The notes below the pieces were generated by a model. That model made no database searches, was not told the DNA's origin, and saw nothing but the letters and a program-made list of their open reading frames with translations. Made by a program: the position numbers and the translations under genes. DNA of 64,000 nt from Eupeodes corollae (taxonomy: Eukaryota; Arthropoda; Insecta; Diptera; Syrphidae). The stretch lies in NCBI RefSeq assembly GCF_945859685.1, contig NC_079147.1, positions 81,894,315 to 81,958,314 on the forward strand. The letters are read 5' to 3'. The stretch's first letter is position 1. The number at the start of each line of letters is the position of its first letter. Below are positions 12,683 through 22,000 of this stretch, in pieces.

Positions 12683-13988
12683 ATAAAGGTTGATTTTTTT
12701 GAGGTTAGGATTTTCATGCATAAGTATTTGACAGATCACGCGGGATTTCAGACATGGTGTCAAAGAGAAAGATGCTCAGTATGCTTTGACATTTCATCAT
12801 GAATAGACTTACTAACGAGCAATGCTTGCAAATCATTGAATTTTATTACCAAAATCAGTGTTCGGTTCGAAATGTGTTTCGCGCTTTACGTCCGATTTAT
12901 GGTCTACATAATCGACCAAGTGAGCAAACAATTAGTGCGATTGTGACCAAGTTTCGCACTCAGTTTACTTTATTGGACATTAAACCAACCACACGTATGC
13001 GTACAGTGCGTACAGAAGAGAATATTGCGTCTGTTTCTGAGAGTGTTGCTGAAGACCGTGAGATGTCGATTCGTCGCCGTTCGCAGCAATTGGGTTTGTG
13101 TTATTCGACCACATGGAAGATTTTACGCAAAGATCTTGGTGTAAAACCGTATAAAATACAGCTCGTGCAAGAACTGAAGCCGAACGATCTGCCACAACGT
13201 CGAATTTTCAGTGAATGGGCCCTAGAAAAGTTGGCAGAAAATCCGATTTTTTATCGACAAATTTTGTTCAGCGATGAGGCTCATTTCTGGTTGAATGGCT
13301 ACGTAAATAAGCAAAATTGTCGCATTTGGAGTGAAAAGCAACCAGAAGCCGTTCAAGAACTGCCCATGCATCCCGAAAAATGCACTGTTTGGTGTGGTTT
13401 GTACGCTGGTGGAATCATTGGACCGTATTTTTTCAAAGATGCTGTTGGACGCAATGTTACGGTGAATGGCGATCGCTATCGTTCAATGCTAACAAACTTT
13501 TTGTTGCCAAAAATGGAAGAACTGAACTTGGTTGACATGTGGTTTCAACAAGACGCTACATGCCACACAGATCGCGATTCTATGGCCATTTTGAGGGAAA
13601 ACTTCGGAGAACAATTCATCTCAAGGAATGGACCGGTAAGTTGGCCACCAAGATCATGCGATTTGACGCCTTTAGACTATTTTTTGTGGGGCTACGTCAA
13701 GTCTAAAGTCTACACAAATAAGCCAGCAACTATTCCAGCTTTGGAAGACAACATTTCCGAAGAAATTCGGGCTATTCCGGCCGAAATGCTCGAAAAAGTT
13801 ACCCAAAATTGGACTTTCCGAATGGACCACCTAAGACGCAGCCGCGGTCAACATTTAAATGAAATTATCTTCAAAAAGTAAATGTCATGGACCAATCTAA
13901 CGTTTCAAATAAAGAATCGATGAGATTTTGCAAATTGTATGCGTTTTTTTTTTTTAAAGTTCTCAAGCTCTTAAAAAATCACCGTTTA
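12683..13988 (+). mobile_element. Mariner/Tc1-superfamily element, copy 1 (intact transposase)
   Basis: Flanking TA dinucleotides (12,681-12,682 and 13,989-13,990) mark a typical TA insertion. The ends are imperfect inverted repeats: the left end runs ataaaggttgattttttt and the right end, reverse-complemented, taaacggtgattttttaa. A near-identical element with the same ends lies in reverse orientation at about 59,410-60,699. Exact termini are uncertain by one or two bases. It sits inside Helentron-like copy 2. Confidence 0.8.
12799..13881 (+). CDS. Mariner/Tc1-superfamily transposase
   Basis: This 360-residue open frame encodes a DDE/D transposase that would cut and paste the element by acting on its terminal repeats. 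An N-terminal helix-turn-helix pair (about residues 5-115, including LGLCYSTTWKIL) precedes the catalytic core. The first D is in ILFSDEAHFWLNG, the second in WFQQDATCH, and the third acidic position in PPRSCDLTPLDYFLWG, 35 residues after the second. The ATG is preceded by the conserved leader also present in the second copy. The length fits the superfamily and no stop or frameshift is visible, so this copy could encode an active enzyme. One block reads HTDRDS here and HTARDS in the other copy. The exact family (mariner, Tc3-like or another) is not settled. Confidence 0.88.
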   Translation: MNRLTNEQCLQIIEFYYQNQCSVRNVFRALRPIYGLHNRPSEQTISAIVTKFRTQFTLLDIKPTTRMRTVRTEENIASVSESVAEDREMSIRRRSQQLGLCYSTTWKILRKDLGVKPYKIQLVQELKPNDLPQRRIFSEWALEKLAENPIFYRQILFSDEAHFWLNGYVNKQNCRIWSEKQPEAVQELPMHPEKCTVWCGLYAGGIIGPYFFKDAVGRNVTVNGDRYRSMLTNFLLPKMEELNLVDMWFQQDATCHTDRDSMAILRENFGEQFISRNGPVSWPPRSCDLTPLDYFLWGYVKSKVYTNKPATIPALEDNISEEIRAIPAEMLEKVTQNWTFRMDHLRRSRGQHLNEIIFKK

Positions 13989-14915
13989 TAAAGAAAAAGT
14001 TTTTTAGTTTTGTTAAATAGGTTTTTAGTCGAAAACAATTTTTTAATAACTTAAGTGCAATTTACAAATTGAATGAATGAAATTAGTTTCAGAGATATGA
14101 AGAACCGAACATCAATTTTTACCAAATTTGCGTACTATTTTTTGTAGATTTTATTTTTTATGAAAAAACGGAGAAATATTTGAACCGAAAATCAATTTTT
14201 TTTAACTTTTGTTAAATTTTCTTTCAAGTTTTTATTTTCTCTAAAGAAACTATCAATCGATTTTTATCAAAATTTTACTGAATGATGAAAACAATATTTT
14301 TTAAAAGATAAAAGTAGTTTAAGCCAATATCTCAAGGTTTTGAAAAGATATTTTAATCGAAAATCAATTTTTATCAACTGTTATTCATTTTTTTTAGGTT
14401 TTTATTTTTTGTAAAAAAAAACTTTTAATCCAATTTTTCTCAAAATCTTTCCGAATTTTGAAAACAATATTTCTTATAAGATAAAATAATTTATAAGATA
14501 CAATATCAAGTTTTTCAAAAGATATTTAAGTCAAAATTCAATTTTTACCAACTTTGAGTAATGTTTTTTTATAGGTTTTTATTTTTTATGAAATAAACTG
14601 TCAATTTGATTTTTCTTGAGAAAAATTTTACCAGATATTAAAACCGTTATTTTTCGTTGCGCAAAATTGTTTTGTAGATAAAATCATTTTGTATTCGTAA
14701 AATTTTCGAGTTGACAAATTTTTGTTTTACAACTAGTTAGTTGGATTTTTTTCAAAAAATATACTTGTTTGGTATCACGTTACAATATATAATATAAGAA
14801 TTAATTCAAGTCTTTAGCGTTATTAGTTCGTGAGAAACTTAAGGTTAACCAAACTTTGCACCTTTTTTTTAAACTGCTATGGTAAAAAAAACCACCCACG
14901 CAATTTGCTTAAGAG

Positions 14916-14930
14916 TTCTTTCTTCATCTT
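14916..14930. repeat. Left TSD of RTE LINE
   Basis: The 15-bp sequence ttctttcttcatctt occurs here and again at 18,423-18,437, immediately outside the two ends of the RTE element. It is a perfect target-site duplication. Confidence 0.9.
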
Positions 14931-17900
14931 ACTTACTTACTTAAGGTGGCGCTACAGTCCTGTGTGAACTAGGGCCTCACCCAACAAACTTCTCCATCTA
15001 GCTCGGTCCCTAGCTAGATGTCTCCTGTTTCGCGCTCCAAGTTGGGTGAGGTCACCTTCCACTTGTGCGCGCCACCTGATCCGCGGTCTTCCTCTACTGC
15101 GCTGTCCTGTGGGTGCGGATTCGAAGACTTTCCGGGCCGGAGCATTGGTTTCCATACGCTCTACGTGACCCAGCCATCTTAGTCGTTGGACTTTTACTCT
15201 TCTTGCTAAGTCTACGTCGCTGTACAGCCCGTACAGTTCGTCGTTCCATCTTCTCCTCCACTCCCCTTCGATGCATACGGGACCGTAGATCACACGAAGA
15301 ACTTTTCTCTCGAAGCGACCCAAGGTGCTTTCATCCGCTTTTGTCATGGTCCATGCTTCTGCACCGTATAGCAGGACGGGGATGATAAGGGTCTTATATA
15401 ACAACACTTTGGTCCCTCGAGAGAGGACATTACTACTCAATTGCTTTCTTAGTCCAAGGAAACAGCGGTTAGCAAGAGTTATTCTGCGTTTGATCTCAGC
15501 GCTGGTGTTGTTTTCAGCGTTTACAGCGGAGCCTAGGTAGACGAAGTCCTTGACTACCTCAAAGGTACGTCTGTCGATTGTGACGTTTTGACCAAAACGT
15601 CGGTGTTGTATGTCCTTTCTAGACGACAGCATGTACTTTGTTTTGCCCTCATTAACCGTTAAACCCATTTTTGCCGCCTCTGCCTCAATACTCACACAAG
15701 CCCCATTGACATCACGCTGAGTTCTTCCGATTATGTCAATGTCATCAGCATATGCCAGTAATTGGACAGACTTTTGAAAGATAGTGCCTCTAGTGTTGAC
15801 GTGTGAGCTCTGCACTATTCTTTGAAGCACGATGTTAAAAAAATCGCATGACAGCGCATCACCTTGTCTAAAACCTTTTTTGACATCAAAAGGTTCTGTT
15901 AAGTTGTTTCCAACCTTTATGGAGCAGCGTGAATTCTCCATGGTCATCCTGCACAAACGGACGAGTTTGGCAGGGATGCCAAAACTAGACATGGCTCTAT
16001 ACAGCTCGTCCCTGTAGATGCTGTCATATGCGGCCTTGAAATCGATGAAAAGATGGTGGGTGTCGATTTGGTGCTCTTGAGTTTTTTCCAGGATCTGCCG
16101 TAATGTGAATATTTGATCAACTGTGGACTTTCCTGGTCTAAAACCACACTGATAAGGACCTATTACGTTGTTGACGATGGGCTTTAGACGTTCACATATT
16201 ATGGCAGAGAAGATTTTATAGGCGATGTTAAGTAGACTTATTCCTCTATAGTTGGTGCAGTTTAGAGGGTCTCCTTTTTTCAGGATCGGGCAAACAATAC
16301 TGAGGTTCCATTCATCGGGCATGTTTTCTTCCGACCATATCTTACAGATAAGTTGGTGCATGCTCCTAACCAACTTATCTCCAGCTGCTTTAAAGAGCTC
16401 GGCATTCAAGCCATCTGCTCCAGCGGCTTTATTAGACTTCAACTTAGATATGGCAATCTTTACTTCGTCTAAGTCGGGAGGACGGGATTGTTGGCTTTCG
16501 TCGTCTATATCGAATGGGTCATCCTGCCTGACAGCGGGATTCAGTTCTTCGTCGCCGTTATACAGTCTGCAGAAGTGGTCCTTCCATATCCTCAGCATTG
16601 ACTGCGGTTCCACTATGATGTTTCCACTTTCGTCCTTGCAGCCTTCGGTTCTAGGTTTATGTACCTGTGAATTTCGTTTCACCTGTTCATAAAACTTTCG
16701 AACCTCATTCCTTCTTTTAAACCTCTCAACATCTTCGACCGCACGCTTCTCATGCCCTCTCTTTTTCCTTCTGAAAAGTCGGCGTTCCTCTCGCCTCTTC
16801 TGCTCATAGAGCTCACGAGCAGCTCTTGTCCTTTTATGCAGCGCCGCTTTGCGTGCCTGTTGTTTGGCTGCATTTGCCTGCCGACATTCCTCATCAAACC
16901 AGGGGTTCCTTGTTGGTGGCTGTTTGAAACCCAGCACATCAGAGGCGGCTTCTCTGATTGCATCTTGGCAATGTTGCCACTGGTTTTCGATACATTGTGT
17001 TGGTGGCAGAGAACTTCGAGAGAGGTTACTTGTCACTCGGTCGGAATAGGATTTGGCGATCTCTGGCGATTGTAGCCGTTCGAGGTTGTATCTTCTCCCA
17101 GCACCTCCCTGTTTTGCCTTGGGTCTGGAAATCCGAAGTGCTACCCTGGCTACAACGAGGTAGTGGTCCGAGTCGATGTTAGCTCCTCGGAAAGTTCGTA
17201 CATCCATAATGCTGGAAGCGTGTCTGGCGTCGATCGCAATATGGTCAATCTGGTTGACGGTAGATTGATCTGGAGAAGTCCAAGTTCCTTTGTGGATGTT
17301 GAGGTGTGGAAAACGCGTACTGGCTACCATGACGTTTCGCCCCGCAGCAAAATCTATGAGCCTGAATCCATTATCGGAAGTGTTGTCGTGCAGGCTGTTT
17401 TTCCCGATTATTCCACCAAAGATGTCTTCCCTTCCTAGCTTGGCATTAAAATCGCCCAGGACTATTTTAATATCGTAGCTAGGGCACTGCTCATATGTTT
17501 TGTCTAAGAGCTCGAAGAACATATCTTTGGTGTTGTCGTCTTTCTCTTCTGTGGGGGCGTGCGCGCATATCAGGCTAATGTTGCCGAATTTAGCCTTGAT
17601 GCGTATGGTCATGAGGCGCTCATTGATGCACCTATAGCTCAAGACTTCTTGCCTAAGTCTGGCTCCAATGACGAATCCGCATCCAAATAAGCGCTGTTGG
17701 TTTTCGTGGTAGCAGTCACCATAGTAAATATCGCAGTTTTTCATCCTCTTTTTGCCCGGCCCATCCCATCGTATTTCCTGGATGGCGGTGATATCTGCTT
17801 TATATCGTTCTAGGGCCTCCGCTAATTCTTCGGCCGCACGTGGTCTGTTAAGGGACCTAACATTCCACGTGCATATCCGAAGTTCGTTGTCCTTTATTCG

Positions 17901-18422
17901 TTTGCGTTGGTTGTCAACAGTAAATCCGTCCGTATCCGAGGCTTGTTGGTGCTTCGCAACTTTGAAAGCTTTTACGTGGCCAGGAAGTCACCCCGACGCA
18001 CAACCTCCAACCTGGAGGGCCAGATCCTAAGTATAACTCCAAGGATGGGGAGCCGGATAAAACCGCTCCTTACAGGCCTGGGCTCCGAATAAGTCGAAGA
18101 AGCCCTATAAGGTGTTCACTTAGTAGTTCAACCTTACTGGAACTGTAGACGCCACCGTTGATTCCATCTCGGGAATTCCTCCGCTGCCGTCTGGATAAGG
18201 AGAGGTGCCTTAGTGGAAACACCTCTCCCCACCTCTCTCGTTTGCTGCCCCCAACAACTTTCCACTGGGGTTGGAACCCAATCTCCAGTTGAGGTACTAG
18301 GCACCCGATGTTCACCACGTGGAGGTGAGAGTAGGAGTTGATAGACAGAGGTTGGTTTTAAGAAAAAACCTATGGACGCTTGTGTCCTCTTGAATGCACA
18401 TGTCTACCATTTGAACATCTCT
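14931..18422 (-). mobile_element. RTE-clade LINE, near full length
   Basis: This 3.5-kb non-LTR retrotransposon is inserted in Helentron-like copy 2. Its minus-strand 3' end finishes in short taag repeats (plus strand acttacttacttaagg at 14,931-14,946). Short tandem tails are typical of RTE-clade elements. The last 30-35 bp before the tail (about 14,943-14,978) match the tail of the tRNA-derived SINEs at 26,019, 38,605 and 54,435. About 435 bp of 5' sequence precede the open frame. Truncated relatives lie at 54,640-55,010, 53,325-53,445 and 63,332-64,000. Confidence 0.88.
14952..17744 (-). CDS. RTE LINE endonuclease/reverse transcriptase
   Basis: The frame from the first ATG is 930 codons. 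The same frame stays open 81 codons further upstream to an in-frame TGA at 17,988-17,990, giving about 1,011 codons, the usual RTE length. The N-terminal apurinic-like endonuclease begins in that ATG-less extension (TWNVRSL, then QEIRWDG) and continues in the listed frame with GDFNAKLG and SDHYLVVA. The RT follows with LLNIAYKIFS, FIDFKAAYDS (motif A), GFRQGDALSC and LAYADDIDII (motif C). A C-terminal block holds WLGHVERM and RGRPRIRW. All visible catalytic residues are present and no internal stop occurs. The only obvious defect is the missing ATG at the natural N-terminus. The protein would nick DNA and prime reverse transcription of its own RNA, and probably of the SINE. Confidence 0.88.
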   Translation of the reverse strand: MKNCDIYYGDCYHENQQRLFGCGFVIGARLRQEVLSYRCINERLMTIRIKAKFGNISLICAHAPTEEKDDNTKDMFFELLDKTYEQCPSYDIKIVLGDFNAKLGREDIFGGIIGKNSLHDNTSDNGFRLIDFAAGRNVMVASTRFPHLNIHKGTWTSPDQSTVNQIDHIAIDARHASSIMDVRTFRGANIDSDHYLVVARVALRISRPKAKQGGAGRRYNLERLQSPEIAKSYSDRVTSNLSRSSLPPTQCIENQWQHCQDAIREAASDVLGFKQPPTRNPWFDEECRQANAAKQQARKAALHKRTRAARELYEQKRREERRLFRRKKRGHEKRAVEDVERFKRRNEVRKFYEQVKRNSQVHKPRTEGCKDESGNIIVEPQSMLRIWKDHFCRLYNGDEELNPAVRQDDPFDIDDESQQSRPPDLDEVKIAISKLKSNKAAGADGLNAELFKAAGDKLVRSMHQLICKIWSEENMPDEWNLSIVCPILKKGDPLNCTNYRGISLLNIAYKIFSAIICERLKPIVNNVIGPYQCGFRPGKSTVDQIFTLRQILEKTQEHQIDTHHLFIDFKAAYDSIYRDELYRAMSSFGIPAKLVRLCRMTMENSRCSIKVGNNLTEPFDVKKGFRQGDALSCDFFNIVLQRIVQSSHVNTRGTIFQKSVQLLAYADDIDIIGRTQRDVNGACVSIEAEAAKMGLTVNEGKTKYMLSSRKDIQHRRFGQNVTIDRRTFEVVKDFVYLGSAVNAENNTSAEIKRRITLANRCFLGLRKQLSSNVLSRGTKVLLYKTLIIPVLLYGAEAWTMTKADESTLGRFERKVLRVIYGPVCIEGEWRRRWNDELYGLYSDVDLARRVKVQRLRWLGHVERMETNAPARKVFESAPTGQRSRGRPRIRWRAQVEGDLTQLGARNRRHLARDRARWRSLLGEALVHTGL

Positions 18423-18670
18423 TTCTTTCTTCATCTTTCTGCCTTATTATCTGTATAACAAAATTTATTTGACATTGATATCTTTTCTGGTTCCTGAGCT
18501 ATGGACGACGAAAAAAACGTCGCGAACGTACGGGCGTACGTACACACGCACGCACAGACATCTTTCTAAAAATCTTTTATTCCGACTCTAGGGACCTTGA
18601 AACGTCGGGAAATGTGAAAATTTTCAATTTGACAAATCGGTCCCATTACAATAACTTCCTATGGGAAGTT

Positions 18671-19058
18671 AACAAAAATCAAAACTGTTCATGTGCAATC
18701 GAAAATTGATGTTTTTAATTAAAAAATAAAAAAAGACACACATACATTTCTTTAAAAATAGTTTTTAGTATACTTTTTTTTTGAAAATATATAAGAACAC
18801 TTGGATTGTTAAAAAAAAGTTCTATAAAACGAATTTCTTATGAAACTTCTTTATAACGAAGCAATTTTGTGTTCCCTTGACGGTTCGTTATAAAGTAGTT
18901 TGACTGTATATGTATATATAAGTAAGAAAACAAAAATTGGCCTGACTTTAAGCTTTTCCATGTTTATTAATTGACAATTAGGGAGGGTGGGAAATAAATG
19001 TACATAGTTGTTTAAATTATATTTATAACATTTCTTCGCATTTCATCATTTTAATATC
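18671..19058. other. Downstream flank of arouser
   Basis: AT-rich DNA between the Helentron-like terminus and the stop codon of arouser. It would contain the arouser 3' UTR; no other gene is seen. Confidence 0.5.
18963..18968 (-). promoter_or_regulatory. Candidate poly(A) signal of arouser
   Basis: On the minus strand AATAAA lies about 90 bases after the arouser stop codon, in a context (attaataaacatgg) suitable for 3'-end formation. Inferred from position only. Confidence 0.5.
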
Positions 19059-22000
19059 TCAAACTTCATCGGCTTCTTCCAAAATAGTTGCATCCGCCTT
19101 CTTTCGCCTACGTGCTAAAATTGCTTGCAATTCATTTGATCGAGTTGTCTTGAACTACAAAAATATAATAAAAATAAATAATTGTATAACTTTTTCATTT
19201 TCATTCACTTACCCCGCTGAATTTTTTCTGTAATAGAACTTGTGATTTTAAACGTTGACTATCTTCTTTACAAAAATATCCATCAACAGTTTCATCGGGT
19301 AAAGCAAACAATTCGCTTCCATTTAGACCGTGCAATTTTTTAATAACTTGATCAGAGAAACCTTTTTTACGTAACCATTCTTCAACTTCTTTGCTCGTTG
19401 ACGATGCTTCAATATAGATTTGTGGAGTTTTGAGAATTTCTAAATCTCTACGTTTCTCTCGTTGTAACATGGATTGGCGAAGTTCTTCTTGTATTACATC
19501 TTGGGATTCTAAGTTTTCAGTGTCACAATCGTTGCGAGCTCGCATAGCTGGAGAATAAGTTAAGTTAAGTTAAGTTAAGAATAAATTTAGAAAAGTAATT
19601 GACAGTTTTTGAGCATTTGACATAATGAAAACATGTAAATAATCAATTTTGTTATTGCAATTTGTAGTGTTCTTGTCAAACTAAAGGGTTTCTATTTAAG
19701 GCGGGACGTTCTTGAAATTGTTGTATGTAAAGGTCTGATCTTCATTTTAGACCCTATCAATGACATTCTGTGTCAAATATAACATTGACATTTGAATTGT
19801 CGCCCATTCCAAAGTTCCAGTTTTCGATGATTTGGCACATAAATCAGTCTAAATTTGATTGATGCCATCGATTTCGTTGTCTATAAGAGCCGCAGTGGTC
19901 CACGGTTTATTCGCAAATACCTGGGACTTAAGAAAGTCCCACAATAAAATGTCTAAGCATTCAAATTACACGACCTTGTTGGCCAATTTACGTCGCCTCA
20001 TCACGAGATAACCATGCCATGAAACCGTCGAGCAGAATATTGATTGTGTCGTGAGCCATGTGGCACGCAGAGCCATCCTGTTGAAATCATGTATCTTCGG
20101 TACCCATATTATCCAAATCAGGCCTAAAGAAGTTGGTGATTATCAACCTATAACGATCACCTTTAACGGCAATGGCCAAGCGTGCTTCATTTTCGAAAAA
20201 GTACCGAACGAAGGCGCCTTTAGCCCAAAATGCACAATAAACTGTAACTTCATTTGGATGCATTGGTGTAGCCCCAAATCCGGCAATTTCGACCAAAATT
20301 AGGATCAACTTCAAGCAGTATTTTGATATATCATTTACACGTGTTGCTTTGAAGCTACAACTTGGAATGATAATTTTCTTTAGCGACTGATTAAAAGGAG
20401 ATATTTTGACACAAAGTAAAAGAAACAGTATGGCCGCCAGAGCTGTCAAAATCAACCATTTATTTGAAATGTTCTCCGTAGGTTATTACCTCATATTCTG
20501 TTTACACGAATGTCTTTTATTTGTTTGTTAGTTAAGTTGTTTGGTTATAACCTTCTATGTTGTTTACATTGTGTCTTTTAATTTCAATTTTCTCTTTAAA
20601 ATTTCCCTTTTAGAGGCTCGCTTAAAGCCGTCAGAAGGTTAAGGAACTCAACCAAAAAAAGTATATTTTGTTCAATATTCTCGTCGTGCAACTGTCAATT
20701 GATTGCTGTCAAAATAGTTAAAACGATCTCTACGTGTAAATTACTGTTTGAAAAACTCTTTTTAATTTGTGTGTAAACCAATCAATGTGTGTAAGGCTGC
20801 AATTGCATTTAAATTTAATTTCACACATCAACTGATGTTTACTAAGACTTAAGTGTGTCAAAAGAGCTGCTGACAGTTCATGACACTTAATGACACTCGA
20901 AGTGACTATTAAAAAAGAAAAACTTATTGCAGACGGAAAATTTAGGAATAAATTAAAGAAAAACATCACACGTGCCAATTAAAATTTCGGATAAGGTGTT
21001 AATACATATTTGCATAAACAATAATTAACGCTGTCTGCACACGAATTCACTTCTTATTGTTGTTTCCACGAAAGACATTAGGTATTTGGAAAATGAATCA
21101 ATTTGCAGAAAAGGTGAAAACAAGTTTAAAAACAAACTCGTAAATGTATAAGCAATTGTACAAACTTCAACATCCACTTATTATAAAATAAGTCAAAATA
21201 AAACTAAACTATGCCTAATTAACTGTGAATTTATCAACAAGCCTATTTGAATGTCAGTGACCATTAAAACTTTAGCGGCAACGTCATGCAATCTATTCCA
21301 TATTCACAATGGCAATGCCTACTGCTGTGCATATTATTATAAACGAGTCTTTTTAACATATTATATATATAATACCGTTAGTTTCGTCTGAATATTTAAA
21401 TGCAAACTGTCAAACTTGTTTATGCCCATCGCACACCAGGCAATGATTTATCCATTGACAGATACATCTCAGTTGATGATTATCCACCAACTTTAATGTT
21501 CATATACAATTCGCACAATTACATATATTGTAGATGGTCATATCAACTAACTTACCAACAAGTGCTCCGGCTAATGCCAATTCCTTTTGGAAACTGTTAA
21601 TTGGAGTTGGTGGAGGGGTTTCGCCTGGTGGCGGTGGTGGAGGAGGTGGTGGTGACGGTTCGCTTAATGATCTTCTGGGCAGAACCTGCTTCGGCATTTC
21701 CCGCTCAGTTTCGTAGGCATATAAAGAAGTTCTTCCAGCTTTTCCACTTTCTGAAATTAAAGCATTTGAAATATATAAATTTCTTTTTTGTAAAATAAAA
21801 ATATTTATGAATGTAAAAGTATGCAAGTTGGTTGAAAGTAAAAAAGGCGAGACTTCCGGAATTAATTATTTTAATATTATAAAAATTAAATGCCATAATG
21901 AAAATAAATAAAAGGAAAAACATATTTTCTTTCCGTTTATTTGATCAGTTTACAGGGCTGTCGGAAAGCAATGTTTTTAGTACCTTAAATCACAAAATAG

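Larger units (their letters stand above)
12552..18670 (-). mobile_element. Helentron-like repeat, copy 2, split by mariner and RTE insertions
   Basis: This is the same element as at 2,052-3,095, in reverse. The conserved end (aaaagaggctgcgatgcg) lies at 12,552-12,610, tandem AT-rich units of about 170 bp at 13,991-14,915, the cgtacgt-rich block at about 18,500-18,560 and the terminal palindrome aacttcctatgggaagtt at 18,653-18,670. Removing the mariner (12,683-13,988) and the RTE LINE (14,931-18,422) leaves about 1.3 kb that is colinear with copy 1. It carries no coding region of its own. Confidence 0.65.

Noticed and set aside
15113..18092. Many plus-strand open frames of 60-146 codons opposite the RTE gene
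   Set aside because: They are antisense shadows of the G+C-richer RTE coding region and show no domain.
21500..21826. Independent proline-rich gene
   Set aside because: It is exon 6 of arouser plus intron read-through; splice sites and phase match the neighbouring exons.
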